Positions 41,327 to 51,541 are shown, counted from the stretch's first letter. The stretch is 64,000 nt of DNA from Aquimarina aggregata (GCF_001632745.1 NZ_LQRT01000002.1:930001-994000), one strand, 5' to 3'. The notes: generated by a model from the letters alone, not told the origin. Numbers and translations are program-made.

Positions 41327-43711
41327 ATGAATAAGAAACTAGTAAACATTTTTCTACTTACTCTATTTACAATAAGTAGTTTTATAACTCATTCACAATC
41401 ATCTACAAAACATCTAATCGCCCAAGATCAACAAAGTTTTATCAATGATTTAATAAGCCAAAAAAGCAACCAACCTATGGCTATTAAAATATCTAAAGAT
41501 GAAACATTATTATGCTCTATTACGCTAAAAAAGCAAACCGATCAAGAATTTACAATTATAGGTAAAGTCGATAATCAAAAAACATCAATACTTTCTTTAT
41601 CAAAAGTAGCTGGAAAGTTAGAAGGTAATATTGTTCTACAAGATTCTAAGAAAGCATATAAAATTTTCGTAGCATCAGATAATAAAGTATATATCGAAGA
41701 AACTGATATCCATAGTGTCCTATGTATAGATTATGAAAAAGTAAGCGGTAAGACTTCTAGTAAAAATACACCCATTACAAAAATGGCACTTGAGTTAGAG
41801 AGTCTTCCTGGAGCAACAGGTGTCGTATACTTAGATTTTGATGGTGAAGTTGTAACAGGTACTAGTTGGAAAGGTGGTGCTACAATAAATGCTAGAGCTA
41901 CAAGTTTTTCTGACGAACAAATTTTAAGGATTTGGAAAATAATGGCTGAAGACTTTAGACCATTTAATATCAATATTACAACAAGAAGAGACATTTTTGA
42001 AGCAGCCCCAAGAAATCGCAGAATGATGTGTATTTTCACTTCTACAGATGATGCAGCTCCAGGTTCTGGAGGTGTAGCTTTTTTAAGATCTTTTGGAAGA
42101 AGTAATGACAACCCTTGTTGGGTTTATAATATAAGCGGCAGTAGAGTTGCTGGAGAAACTGGTTCACATGAAGTAGGCCATACACTAGGTTTACAACATG
42201 ATAGCCAAGGCAGTACAGAGTATTATGCCGGACATGGAAAATGGAGTCCAATAATGGGATGGAGTGCTAGTAGAGCTATTGGGCAATGGAGTCAAGGAGA
42301 ATTTGAAAACGCTAATCAAACACAAGACGATATAGCAGTAATGGCTGATAATAACAATGGTGTTGGTTTTCGAGATGATGATCATAGTAATGTTATAAAC
42401 AATGAGGTAACAGAAATTAAAGTTGACTCTGATGGAAATGTTAGTGCTAGTCAAAATTTTGGTTTTATTGGTAAAAGAGATGATAAAGATGTATTTTCCT
42501 TTATAGCAGAGGCTGGCGATGTATCTTTTGATTTTAATCCTGACCCCGATTATCCGAATTTGAATATACAAGCCAGACTTATTAATGCACTTGGCGAAGA
42601 GATTGTATCTTCTGATCCTGATGGTTTATCTGCATCTATTAATGAAACTTTAGCCGCAGGAACGTACTTTATTGAAATTGATGGTGTTGGTGAAGGAACT
42701 CCTATAAACGGATATTCGGATTACTCATCATTGGGTAATTATTTTATCTCTGGAAAATATACGCCTGGAGATAACAGACAACCTCCTGTTGCAAATTTCG
42801 AAATATCTGGAAATGACTGTTCTGATATTACTTTTAAAAGCACTACAATAAACAAAGTAAACTCATATTTATGGGATTTTGGAGATGGAACAACATCTAC
42901 AGAGCAAAGCCCAACACATACTTATACCACTAATGGGTCATATACCGTATCCTTAACTGCAGTAAATGATATAGGAGAAAACAAAAATGAAAAAAAGGAT
43001 TATGTAACTATAAATCTTCCTGAACAACCTGTTGCAAGTGATCAAAACATCTGTCCTGGAGAATCAGCCAATATCACAATCTCCGGAAATAGTGAATACC
43101 GATGGTATTCAGAACCAACTGGTGGTATTGTAATTGCTACAGGTGCAACATATAACACACCTGCTTTAGATGCATCACAAACGTATTATGTTTCGGGAAT
43201 TATTGGAGATTGCACAACAGCTACCAGAACAGAGGTAAGCGCTATAGTTCTTGAAATACCTACATCTCCAACTATAGCAGTCAATCAAAATCAAAGACTA
43301 GCCATAGATACAGAGTTTACCTCATACCAATGGTTTTTGGATGGAGAAGTATTAGCTGATGCTAATGGATCAACATATCTTCCTGAAGAAACAGGAACAT
43401 ATACATTACAGGTAGCTAATCAAGCTGGTTGTACTGCTCTTTCTGCAGAATTTGCTGTAGATCAATCTCAACTTAATTTAAGTCTTAATAGTAAAACATA
43501 TACCTACTACCCTAACCCTGTTAGCGACGATAAACTTTTATTAATAGATGGTATTACTGCTAATGATTTTAATATAAGTATCGTAAATGTACTTGGCGAA
43601 GTCGTGCTGCGAACCATGCCTACTCCTGAATTAGATGTTTCTGAATTATCAAAAGGATTGTATATGATACTTATTGATAATAAATATATAGGAAAATTAG
43701 TAAAACAATAG
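41327..43711 (+). CDS. T9SS-secreted metzincin-like metalloprotease with PKD domain
   Basis: A 794-residue exported protease. A signal peptide covers about 1-24, and an N-terminal region of about 130 residues may be a propeptide. The catalytic domain has HEVGHTLGLQH (His281, Glu282, His285, His291) and a Met-turn at PIMGW near residue 310. A bacterial pre-peptidase-like domain (about 365-475), a PKD domain with YLWDFGDGTTSTEQSPTHTY at about 510-530 and an Ig-like domain (about 570-720) follow. The last 80 residues (YYPNPVSDDKLLL...SKGLYMILI) form a type A T9SS sorting signal. It degrades extracellular protein; the substrate is unknown. Confidence 0.9.
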   Translation: MNKKLVNIFLLTLFTISSFITHSQSSTKHLIAQDQQSFINDLISQKSNQPMAIKISKDETLLCSITLKKQTDQEFTIIGKVDNQKTSILSLSKVAGKLEGNIVLQDSKKAYKIFVASDNKVYIEETDIHSVLCIDYEKVSGKTSSKNTPITKMALELESLPGATGVVYLDFDGEVVTGTSWKGGATINARATSFSDEQILRIWKIMAEDFRPFNINITTRRDIFEAAPRNRRMMCIFTSTDDAAPGSGGVAFLRSFGRSNDNPCWVYNISGSRVAGETGSHEVGHTLGLQHDSQGSTEYYAGHGKWSPIMGWSASRAIGQWSQGEFENANQTQDDIAVMADNNNGVGFRDDDHSNVINNEVTEIKVDSDGNVSASQNFGFIGKRDDKDVFSFIAEAGDVSFDFNPDPDYPNLNIQARLINALGEEIVSSDPDGLSASINETLAAGTYFIEIDGVGEGTPINGYSDYSSLGNYFISGKYTPGDNRQPPVANFEISGNDCSDITFKSTTINKVNSYLWDFGDGTTSTEQSPTHTYTTNGSYTVSLTAVNDIGENKNEKKDYVTINLPEQPVASDQNICPGESANITISGNSEYRWYSEPTGGIVIATGATYNTPALDASQTYYVSGIIGDCTTATRTEVSAIVLEIPTSPTIAVNQNQRLAIDTEFTSYQWFLDGEVLADANGSTYLPEETGTYTLQVANQAGCTALSAEFAVDQSQLNLSLNSKTYTYYPNPVSDDKLLLIDGITANDFNISIVNVLGEVVLRTMPTPELDVSELSKGLYMILIDNKYIGKLVKQ

Positions 43712-43741
43712 TTTAAAATACACTCACTTTGAGTTCATTAC

Positions 43742-43774
43742 AAAGCCTATCTGCTCATAAAGCAGATAGGCTTT
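43742..43774 (+). terminator. Terminator after the T9SS metalloprotease gene
   Basis: A 14-bp perfect stem (AAAGCCTATCTGCT / AGCAGATAGGCTTT) with a CATAA loop is followed by TTT. Confidence 0.9.
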
Positions 43775-43858
43775 TTTAGTAACTAACATATCTTAAGTGG
43801 TATTTTAACTTTCCTTTAATAGATTTTTGAATATCTTTAGAAGCCAAAAAAATAGCTT

Positions 43859-44392
43859 TTGAAAAATATTCTTCTATTTACGTTTAGTCTTATTCTATTT
43901 CCGTTATTCATTTTTTCACAAAAAGAAGGTAAAATCATAACAGATTATGGTAAAACCTATGAAGTGAAAAAACCAGACTTTAAAACCGATAAAGAAAATG
44001 AGTTAAAAGCAGTATTTGATATTGGCCGCACCTTTAAGGATAGTTCAAAAGTAAATCCTTTATTTAACACGGCGGCGCGATATTTAAATATGCATGCAGA
44101 TGCTGGCATAGCACTAGAAAAACTTAAAGTTGCATTAGTTATTCACGGTTCTGCTGCCAATGATATCCTAATTGATTCCGAGTATAAGGCTAAATACGGT
44201 ATCAATAACCCAAACACGAAGCTTATTGCTGATTTATCAAAGGAAGGCGTGCAAATTATTCTTTGTGGGCAAACCGCAGCCTACCGTAAGATATTAAAAG
44301 AAAATACTTTACCAGAAGTACAATATGCATTGTCTGCAATGACTGCTTTGGTTCAATTACAGAATAAAAACTACAGACTTATTAATTTTTAA
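43859..44392 (+). CDS. Periplasmic DsrE/DsrF-like family protein, TTG start
   Basis: A 177-residue protein that begins at TTG 43859, because no ATG exists before the signal peptide (KNILLFTFSLILFPLFIFSQ) and the next Met is at about residue 73. The DsrE fold is seen in LKVALVIHGSAANDIL at about 84-99 and VQIILCGQTA at about 130-139, whose Cys (about 135) corresponds to the sulfur-carrying cysteine of DsrE-like proteins. The exported form probably handles sulfane sulfur or thiols in the periplasm. It is 4 nt before the amidohydrolase gene and shares its operon. Confidence 0.75.
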   Translation: MKNILLFTFSLILFPLFIFSQKEGKIITDYGKTYEVKKPDFKTDKENELKAVFDIGRTFKDSSKVNPLFNTAARYLNMHADAGIALEKLKVALVIHGSAANDILIDSEYKAKYGINNPNTKLIADLSKEGVQIILCGQTAAYRKILKENTLPEVQYALSAMTALVQLQNKNYRLINF

Positions 44393-44396
44393 TATA

Positions 44397-45683
44397 ATGA
44401 ACACACAAACGCTACTAGTACTTTTTTTAATGGCTATTTGTACAGTTCAGGCTCAAAAAATAGATCCTGAAGTAGAATCAATGGCAATAAAATTAGAATC
44501 AAAAGTTATAGAATGGAGAAGAGATTTTCATGAAAATCCTGAACTTTCTAATCGAGAATTTGAAACTGCAAAAAAGATTGCTAAACACCTTAATAGCTTA
44601 GGGCTTGAAGTAACTGAAAAGGTTGGTAAAACAGGCGTTGTAGCTATATTAAAAGGGGATAAAAAAGGAAAAACAGTCGCTTTAAGAGCAGATATTGATG
44701 CTTTACCTGTTACCGAAAGAGCAGATGTACCCTTTAAATCAAAGGTAAAAACTACTTTTTTAGATACCGAGGTTGGTGTTAGTCACGCCTGTGGGCACGA
44801 TACCCATACTGCAATATTAATGGGAGTAGCTGAAATTCTTGCGAAAAACAAAAGTAAAATAAACGGTACTGTAAAGTTTATTTTCCAACCGGCAGAAGAA
44901 GGACCGCCACCCGGAGAAGAAGGTGGTGCTAAATTAATGATTAAAGAAGGTGTGCTAAAAAACCCTGATGTAGACGCAATTTTCGGACTACATATCAATT
45001 CTGGAACCGATGTAGGAAAAATCCGTTACAAACCTGGAGGAACAATGGCAGCTGTAGAACGTTTTGTCATTAATGTAAAAGGAAAACAAACTCACGGATC
45101 TGCACCTTGGACAGGAGTTGATCCAATTCTTATCTCAGCAAAAATTATTGACGGATTACAAACTATTATTAGTAGAGAATCCCCTTTAGTTAATGAAGCA
45201 GCTGTTATTACTGTTGGAAAAATTACTAGTGGAGTTCGATTTAATATTATTCCTGAAAGTGCTGAAATGATTGGTACTGTAAGAACTTTAGACCCTAAAA
45301 TGAGAGCTCTTATTATTCGTAGAATGAATGAAATGGTACCTGCAATTGCCAAAGCCTACGGAGCTGAAGCAACAATCAATTTTCAAAACAATACATCCAT
45401 CACTTATAATGATCCAGATTTGGTAAAACAAATGTTACCTACTATTCAAAGTATTGCAGGTAAAGAAAATGTACTTTTGTCAAAAGCAACTACTGGAGGT
45501 GAAGATTTTTCATATTTTCAAGAAGTAGTGCCTGGCTTTTATTTCTTTTTAGGTGGTAAGTCTCCTTCAACAAAGAACGCTCCTTCACATCATACACCTG
45601 ATTTTTACATTGATGAAAGTGGTTTATTATTAGGGGTTAAAGTGATGTCACAGTTAACTTTAGATTATCTTAACGCCCAATAA
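44397..45683 (+). CDS. M20 family metallo-amidohydrolase, periplasmic
   Basis: A 428-residue zinc hydrolase of the M20D group (IAA-amino acid hydrolase/N-acyl amino acid amidohydrolase), exported by a signal peptide (residues 1-19, ending VQAQ). The metal-binding Cys-His pair lies in SHACGHDTHTA at about 127-137, with the catalytic-site EEG at about 166-168 in FQPAEEGPPPGEEG. His in GLHINSG (about 200) and HHTP near the C-terminus complete the site. It should cleave N-acyl amino acids or dipeptides in the periplasm. It follows DsrE by 4 nt and precedes the glutamate-synthase-like gene by 17 nt. Confidence 0.9.
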   Translation: MNTQTLLVLFLMAICTVQAQKIDPEVESMAIKLESKVIEWRRDFHENPELSNREFETAKKIAKHLNSLGLEVTEKVGKTGVVAILKGDKKGKTVALRADIDALPVTERADVPFKSKVKTTFLDTEVGVSHACGHDTHTAILMGVAEILAKNKSKINGTVKFIFQPAEEGPPPGEEGGAKLMIKEGVLKNPDVDAIFGLHINSGTDVGKIRYKPGGTMAAVERFVINVKGKQTHGSAPWTGVDPILISAKIIDGLQTIISRESPLVNEAAVITVGKITSGVRFNIIPESAEMIGTVRTLDPKMRALIIRRMNEMVPAIAKAYGAEATINFQNNTSITYNDPDLVKQMLPTIQSIAGKENVLLSKATTGGEDFSYFQEVVPGFYFFLGGKSPSTKNAPSHHTPDFYIDESGLLLGVKVMSQLTLDYLNAQ

Positions 45684-45700
45684 AATAGATTTAGTGTAAC

Positions 45701-47266
45701 ATGGAAAGTATACTTGGTTTTTTAGCTTCAATATCTTGGTGGATATGGATCATTATTGCCTTTGCTTTAATTGCTATTCGAGACGTTTTTTTTAATAAAA
45801 GACATACAATCAGTCATAATTTCCCTATTGTAGGTCATCTTAGATATCTATTAGAAAGTATCGGTCCCGAGATCAGGCAATATTTTGTGGCTAATAATAG
45901 AGAAGAACTTCCATTTAATAGAATTGAAAGAAGTTGGGTATATGCCTCTTCTAAAAACGAGAATAATTATGAAGGTTTTGGTACAGATAGAGATATTTAC
46001 GAGCATCAACATATTTTTATAAAAAATTGTATGATCCCTTTTCAAATGGATAAGGATCATCCCAACAAAGATGATAAATCATTTTTGCCCTGTGCAAAAG
46101 TTATGGGGCTTTACAACCAACGTAAAAAACCATATCGTCCAGGATCTGTAATAAATGTATCTGCAATGAGTTTCGGTTCCTTATCAGCACGCGCAGTAGA
46201 ATCTCTTAACATAGGAATCCAAAAATCTCATTCTTATCATAATACAGGAGAAGGTGGTCTTTCCCCCTATCATAGTAATGGTGGTGATGTTATTTTTCAT
46301 TTTGGTACGGGTTATTTTGGTGTTCGTGGTGATGATGGTAAATTTTCAATGAAAAAAATGAAAGAATTGGTAACCAAAAACCCTTTCATTCGTGCTATTG
46401 AAATTAAATTATCGCAAGGAGCTAAACCAGGCAAAGGCGGTGTTTTGCCAGGTGCAAAAATAACTCCCGAGATTGCAGAGATTCGAGGCGTACAAGTTGG
46501 TAAAGATGTATTATCGCCATCATCTCATACTGCATTTACGAGTGTTCCTGAACTTTTACAATTTATCGAGGATATTGCTGAAGAAACGGGACTTCCGGTA
46601 GGTATCAAAGCGGCTATTGGAAAAACTGAACAATGGGAACTCTTAGCTAAGTTAATGTCTGAGTCTAACAGAGGGCCTGATTTTATCACAATAGATGGCG
46701 GTGAAGGTGGCACTGGTGCGGCTCCACCAAGTTTTGCTGATCATGTTTCCTTGCCTTGGATTTATGGATTTACAGCCATTTATAAAATATTTCAAAAATA
46801 CAATCTTACCGATAGAGTTGTTTTTATAGGAAGTGGTAAACTTGGATTTCCTGCCAAAGCAGCTATGGCATTTGCTATGGGGGTAGATTGTATTAATGTC
46901 GCTCGTGAAGCTATGATGAGTATTGGCTGTATACAAGCTCAAGTGTGTCATACAAATCGCTGTCCAAGTGGAATAGCTACGCAAAGTAAATGGTTACAAA
47001 AAGGTATCGATGTTCCTCTTAAGTCAGATCGTTTAGCACAATATTTTAAAACATTTAGAAAAGAATTTATAGAAATTACACATGCATCGGGTTATGAACA
47101 CCCCTGTCAATTTTCGATGCAAGACATTGACCTTAATGTAGATGATGGTGAACTTACAAAAACATTAGAAGAATCTTTTAAGTATACCAAGACTCCTGTA
47201 GCGTATAACTGTGCAACGGATTTAAAAGAATGTACGTATCTTGGTGGTTCTTATAATTCGAAATAG
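45701..47266 (+). CDS. FMN-binding glutamate synthase-like protein with N-terminal membrane segment
   Basis: A 521-residue protein. It has a hydrophobic segment at about 8-27 (FLASISWWIWIIIAFALIAI), then a glutamate synthase central-type TIM barrel. The barrel shows VSAMSFGSLSARAVESLN at about 149-166, GEGGLSPYH, VGIKAAIGKTEQW, TIDGGEGGTGAAP at about 331-343 and an iron-sulfur type Cys group in CIQAQVCHTNRCP at about 406-418. It lacks the amidotransferase domain of GltB, so it cannot use glutamine directly; the substrate is unclear for such stand-alone proteins. It is the third gene of the DsrE operon. Confidence 0.88.
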   Translation: MESILGFLASISWWIWIIIAFALIAIRDVFFNKRHTISHNFPIVGHLRYLLESIGPEIRQYFVANNREELPFNRIERSWVYASSKNENNYEGFGTDRDIYEHQHIFIKNCMIPFQMDKDHPNKDDKSFLPCAKVMGLYNQRKKPYRPGSVINVSAMSFGSLSARAVESLNIGIQKSHSYHNTGEGGLSPYHSNGGDVIFHFGTGYFGVRGDDGKFSMKKMKELVTKNPFIRAIEIKLSQGAKPGKGGVLPGAKITPEIAEIRGVQVGKDVLSPSSHTAFTSVPELLQFIEDIAEETGLPVGIKAAIGKTEQWELLAKLMSESNRGPDFITIDGGEGGTGAAPPSFADHVSLPWIYGFTAIYKIFQKYNLTDRVVFIGSGKLGFPAKAAMAFAMGVDCINVAREAMMSIGCIQAQVCHTNRCPSGIATQSKWLQKGIDVPLKSDRLAQYFKTFRKEFIEITHASGYEHPCQFSMQDIDLNVDDGELTKTLEESFKYTKTPVAYNCATDLKECTYLGGSYNSK

Positions 47267-47308
47267 TCATTTAAAAAAATAATTAACACTAACAATCTAT
47301 ATTTTCTC

Positions 47309-47833
47309 ATGAATATTGAAGTAATACCTTTAGTTATATCTTTGATTCCTGCAATACTAATAACCTTAGTGTCTGTGTATTTTTTCAAACTACATACCTC
47401 AAATGAAGAAAAAAGACGTAGATTTCTTTTGTATCGAGAAAACCAGAAGGAAGCATTACCTCTTAAACTTCAGGCTTACGAACGTATAGCCTTATTTTTA
47501 GAAAGAATTTCTCCAGGAAAACTATTGCAAAGAATGGAGCCTGTTGGGGATAATAAAAAGAACTATGAAGTACTCTTAATTCATGCTATTGATCAAGAAT
47601 ATGAGCACAATCTAACTCAACAAATCTATATATCTGACGAATGTTGGAATACAGTTAAAACAGCAAAAAATGCGATCATCTCATTAATTAGAAAAGTAAC
47701 ATTGGATGAAACCGTAGACTCAACTGATCGAATGAGAGAAATAATTCTAACTACTGTAATAGAAAAAGGATCTCCTAGTGAAATTGCTTTAGCTGCCGTA
47801 AAGAGTGATGTAAATGACTTGTTTAGTATATAG
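47309..47833 (+). CDS. Membrane-anchored small protein, unknown function
   Basis: A 174-residue protein with one transmembrane helix at about 5-27 (VIPLVISLIPAILITLVSVYFF), then a charged cytoplasmic helical domain with EEKRRRFLLYRENQKEALPLKLQAYERIALFLERISP. It looks like a flavobacterial conserved membrane-associated family (DUF7935-like); the name is not certain. It follows the FMN protein by 42 nt in the same direction and may belong to the operon. There is no catalytic signature. Confidence 0.7.
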   Translation: MNIEVIPLVISLIPAILITLVSVYFFKLHTSNEEKRRRFLLYRENQKEALPLKLQAYERIALFLERISPGKLLQRMEPVGDNKKNYEVLLIHAIDQEYEHNLTQQIYISDECWNTVKTAKNAIISLIRKVTLDETVDSTDRMREIILTTVIEKGSPSEIALAAVKSDVNDLFSI

Positions 47834-48002
47834 TAGTAGCTAAACTTAGCTAATCATAAAGCTTTTTATAATAGCACTTATACTAATGTTTTAAATTACT
47901 CTAATAAATCACAGGAAGACTACATATACAATTATATATTTTTCTTAAGAGTAACATACTACTGTTTTTAGACATTAACTATGTAAAAACAATTCATTCC
48001 CA

Positions 48003-50153
48003 ATGAAATTAAAAATATTTATCCTTTCATTTTCTTTTATAATATTATCGAATAGTATAAATGCACAAAGCGATCTGCATATTCCTAGAGAAATTCAATC
48101 AGCTTATGAAAAACAAACTAGATCTAAAGACGGAAAACCTGGAGAAAAATATTGGCAAAATGAAGTCAATTATAAAATAGATGTTGCGGTTACTCCTTCA
48201 ACTAGATTAATCAATGGAAAAGAAGTTGTTGAGTTTACTAATAACAGTCCTGATGATCTATCTGAAGTTGTAATAAGATTGTACTATGATGTCTTTAAAA
48301 AAGGCAATGCTAGGAGTATTCAAGTTAATGAAAAAGATATTGGTGAAGGTACAATTATCAAAAGCGTTATAGTTGAAGGTGTAAAGTATGATCTTTCTGA
48401 CCGCAAACAAATACGCCGTATTGGTACAAACATGAGTATCCTTTTAGCTGAGCCCTTAAAAACAGGAAAGAAAATAACATTACAATTTGAATGGCAGCAA
48501 AAAGTACCATTAACACTTAGAAGAACAGGTGCTGTAGATGAAACCTCATTTTTTATTGGATACTGGTATCCACAAGTAGCTGTATATGATGATATTTTTG
48601 GTTGGGATAAAATAGATTATACTTTTACTACTGAGTTTTACAATAATCTATCAAGTTTTGATGTAAACATTACCGCACCAGATAATTTTCTTGTTTGGGC
48701 AACAGGTACCTTACAAAATAGTGCAGATATTCTTCCTACTAGTATTCATAAAAAATACCTAAAAGCTCAATCTTCAAAAGATGTAATAAATATCGTTACT
48801 TCTGAAGAGCTTAAAAATTTAAAATTAAAAAGCGGAACCTGGAACTATAAGGCAACAGAAGTTACCGACTTTGCTTTTGCAATGAGTGATCATTATTTAT
48901 GGGATGCCGCTGTTGAGAAAGTAAAAGAGAACAATGTTCTTATCAACACTGCTTTTCCCGTTCAAGAAATTGAAAAATATAAAGAAGTAACTCACATTCA
49001 ACAAAAAATAATTAAACACTTTACCTATGATGTTCCCGGGGTTCCATATCCGTATCCACAATTTACAACCTTTATTGGGCTTAAAAATAGAGGTAGTGGT
49101 ATGGAATTTCCTATGATGGCGAACAATGGAGGTCCAGGTAAACCTCTTACAATTCATGAATTATTTCATTCATATTTCCCTATGTATGTAAGAATTAATG
49201 AAAGGCGCTTTGCATGGATGGATGAAGGTTGGGCAGATTTTATTGAAATATTGACCATGCATAAGTTTTTTAATGATAAAAAAGAAGATCATTCGTTTTA
49301 TTCTAAATTTAAGCTTGGAGTACAAAGAAAAATTGGCAGCATTAGTAGTCTGCCGGCAGTTACTTCTACCGTATACACCACTGATAATTATGGTTATCAT
49401 GCCTATTCCCTTCCATCATTTACTTATGCATTACTCTACCAGCATTTAGGTGAGAAAAAATTTCTTAAATGTTTAAAAACATATATTGAACGTTGGGCAA
49501 AAAAATCACCAACCCCATATGATTTTTTCTATACTTTTGAGAATGTTAGCGGTGAAGATCTAAGTTTCTTTTGGAATTCTTGGTATTTTAAAATGGGATA
49601 TCCTGATCTAAAAATTGAATCGTTTAATGAAGGGAATCTTATTATAAAAAGAATAGGAGAAAGACCTGTACCCATTAGTTTAAAAGTAGCATATGATAGT
49701 ATAAATAAAAAATCCCTACAAAACTACTCATCTATTTTAGGAGCAGACATTTGGAAAAACAACAATCGCACCCTTACTATTAAAATTCCTAATTTCAAAA
49801 AAATAGAATCTATAGTAATCAATTCAGATTTTCCTGATTTTAATGAGTCAGATAACTTTTACCCCTCATTATCAAATCAATACGAATCATTGAATCTAGA
49901 CAATAGTATACTTGGTATATATCCAATAGAAGAGTTTCCTATGGAACTTCTTCTATCAAAAAAAGAAGGTGTTCTTATGTTTGAACTTTTAAACACTAGT
50001 ATCAAAGCTTATCTCCAACCTCTTGATAAATATAGTTTTGTTTCAATTGATGGAACTATATCTTTAAAAATATTAAAGGAAAAGTATAATAAACATAAAG
50101 TAGAGCTTAATTTATCCTTATATGATAGGACTTTTACCGGAATTCAAAAATAA
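48003..50153 (+). CDS. M1 family metallopeptidase, periplasmic
   Basis: A 716-residue peptidase with a signal peptide (about 1-22, ending INAQ). The zinc site is HELFH at 385-389 with the third ligand Glu408 in WMDEGWADF, the exact 18-residue spacing of the M1 family. GSGMEFP at about 364-370 takes the place of the usual GxMEN exopeptidase loop. The altered GMEFP sequence may mean a narrower substrate range than classical aminopeptidase N. The C-terminal region (about 600-716) has beta strands and no T9SS signal. A separate M1 enzyme occurs at 55396. No operon partner is apparent. Confidence 0.9.
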   Translation: MKLKIFILSFSFIILSNSINAQSDLHIPREIQSAYEKQTRSKDGKPGEKYWQNEVNYKIDVAVTPSTRLINGKEVVEFTNNSPDDLSEVVIRLYYDVFKKGNARSIQVNEKDIGEGTIIKSVIVEGVKYDLSDRKQIRRIGTNMSILLAEPLKTGKKITLQFEWQQKVPLTLRRTGAVDETSFFIGYWYPQVAVYDDIFGWDKIDYTFTTEFYNNLSSFDVNITAPDNFLVWATGTLQNSADILPTSIHKKYLKAQSSKDVINIVTSEELKNLKLKSGTWNYKATEVTDFAFAMSDHYLWDAAVEKVKENNVLINTAFPVQEIEKYKEVTHIQQKIIKHFTYDVPGVPYPYPQFTTFIGLKNRGSGMEFPMMANNGGPGKPLTIHELFHSYFPMYVRINERRFAWMDEGWADFIEILTMHKFFNDKKEDHSFYSKFKLGVQRKIGSISSLPAVTSTVYTTDNYGYHAYSLPSFTYALLYQHLGEKKFLKCLKTYIERWAKKSPTPYDFFYTFENVSGEDLSFFWNSWYFKMGYPDLKIESFNEGNLIIKRIGERPVPISLKVAYDSINKKSLQNYSSILGADIWKNNNRTLTIKIPNFKKIESIVINSDFPDFNESDNFYPSLSNQYESLNLDNSILGIYPIEEFPMELLLSKKEGVLMFELLNTSIKAYLQPLDKYSFVSIDGTISLKILKEKYNKHKVELNLSLYDRTFTGIQK

Positions 50154-50691
50154 GGCAATTGTAACGATAAAAAATTAAAAACAGAACTATTGAATTGATT
50201 TTAAAAAGTCATAATAACTAGTTAATATATATCAAAGAAGAACGCTATAACAGACTGAATAACAATAGTCAAACATTTTTTACAACAAGTTTTGATTGAT
50301 ACTACCTGTCTAACAATTATATCAAAAAATTTGAACTTCTGAAGAAGCTATTAACAGTATATTATTTACATTGTCTTATACTTTCAATATGGTCCTAATA
50401 TTATATTAAAAACAAGTATCATTCTCTTTTTTTTACTATTTTTAAAATCTGTATAATAGTTTTAACATAGCATCAAAGCCAATTCAAAAGACGCCTGTCT
50501 TTTTGGGATAAACATACCACTAGATTATTCTAAAAATGTAGTGTAAAGGGATAATTATGTTTACTCATTACTGGCTTTATCACTCAATTTATTTTTTAAA
50601 ATTAAAAGATTGAAGAAAATTCAATCCCTCTACATGTTCACGCAAGAAAACATATTACTCTTGAACAAGAGGACGTTAAAACTTATTAAAA
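50154..50691. other. Long intergenic region, nothing clear
   Basis: This 538-bp AT-rich stretch between two plus-strand genes shows no open frame with coding character, no strong terminator and no tRNA-like fold that I can see. It may contain the promoter of the 50692 gene, but no exact TAnnTTTG box stands out. Confidence 0.45.
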
Positions 50692-51450
50692 ATGACACAA
50701 AGCAAAAATAATAAACAAATAATATTAGATTTTTATAAAAATGTAATTGGTCTAATAGATCTTGATTATGCTGATAAAATAGTAACCGAAAATTATATTC
50801 AACATAACCCAATGGTAAAAACGGGTAAGAAAGGTTTTTTAGAAGCAATTTCTTTTTTAAAGCAACTCCCTAAACCAGAGAACCCTGTTAAACCCTTTAT
50901 TAGAATACTTTCGGATAACGAATACGTTGCGGCTCACTTACAAGTCGCCATAGCCGATGAACAAAAAGTAGTATTAGATCTTTTTAGAATAGAAAATGGT
51001 CTTATTGCGGAACATTGGGATGCCATAAAAACCAAATCTGTATCTAGTGCCAACGGTAATCCAGAGGTAGAAGGAACAATGACCATCAAGAATCTGGAAA
51101 ACACCTCCAGTAACAAATCTATTATTGATCAATATTCCAAAGCTATTTTATTGAATAGAGATTTTAGTTTAATTTCAAATTATGTAAGTAAGGATATTAT
51201 TCAACATCATCCTAAAATAAAAAACGGACTCCAAAGTTTAACTCAATACTACTCTAATGTTTTTATTACTAAAGTTCATAAAATTATTGGAGAAGGAAAC
51301 TTTATACTTACTCAATCTAGTGGCATAGTAGATTCTAAACCTAGCGTTATTTATGATATTTATCGATTACAGAACTTAATGATTGAGGAACATTGGTCTA
51401 TAGATCAACCCATTCCTGAAAAAATGGCTCACAATAATGGCATGATATAA
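50692..51450 (+). CDS. Double SnoaL-like/NTF2-fold protein
   Basis: A 252-residue cytoplasmic protein built of two similar halves, about 1-125 and 135-250. Each has the SnoaL-like order: a helix with IILDFYKNVIGL or SIIDQYSKAIL, YIQHNP or IIQHHP at about 40 and 170, then strands ending in DLFRIENGLIAEHWD or DIYRLQNLMIEEHWS. The NTF2-like fold often binds small hydrophobic ligands or works as a cyclase or hydrolase; the two His-rich loops could be active sites. The tandem form suggests an internal dimer. A long-stem hairpin terminates the gene. Confidence 0.8.
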   Translation: MTQSKNNKQIILDFYKNVIGLIDLDYADKIVTENYIQHNPMVKTGKKGFLEAISFLKQLPKPENPVKPFIRILSDNEYVAAHLQVAIADEQKVVLDLFRIENGLIAEHWDAIKTKSVSSANGNPEVEGTMTIKNLENTSSNKSIIDQYSKAILLNRDFSLISNYVSKDIIQHHPKIKNGLQSLTQYYSNVFITKVHKIIGEGNFILTQSSGIVDSKPSVIYDIYRLQNLMIEEHWSIDQPIPEKMAHNNGMI

Positions 51451-51461
51451 TCCGCATACGT

Positions 51462-51510
51462 AAATATAAATAGCAATTTAAGTACTGTATCTAAATTGCT
51501 ATTTATATTT
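51462..51510. terminator. Bidirectional terminator between convergent genes at 51.5 kb
   Basis: A 19-bp perfect stem (AAATATAAATAGCAATTTA and its complement, 51492-51510) encloses an 11-nt loop. It can end both the SnoaL-like gene and the minus-strand lipoprotein gene. Confidence 0.85.
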
Positions 51511-51541
51511 CTAAATTAAGGACAAAAAAAGGTAATTATAC

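Noticed and set aside
41134..41334. 66-residue open frame before the T9SS metalloprotease
   Set aside because: It is full of Phe/Tyr/Ile from AT-rich DNA, runs over two terminator-like hairpins and overlaps the start of the real gene.
50630..50848. 72-residue minus-strand frame at the start of the SnoaL-like gene
   Set aside because: It is antisense to a clear coding region and has only an AT-driven hydrophobic composition.
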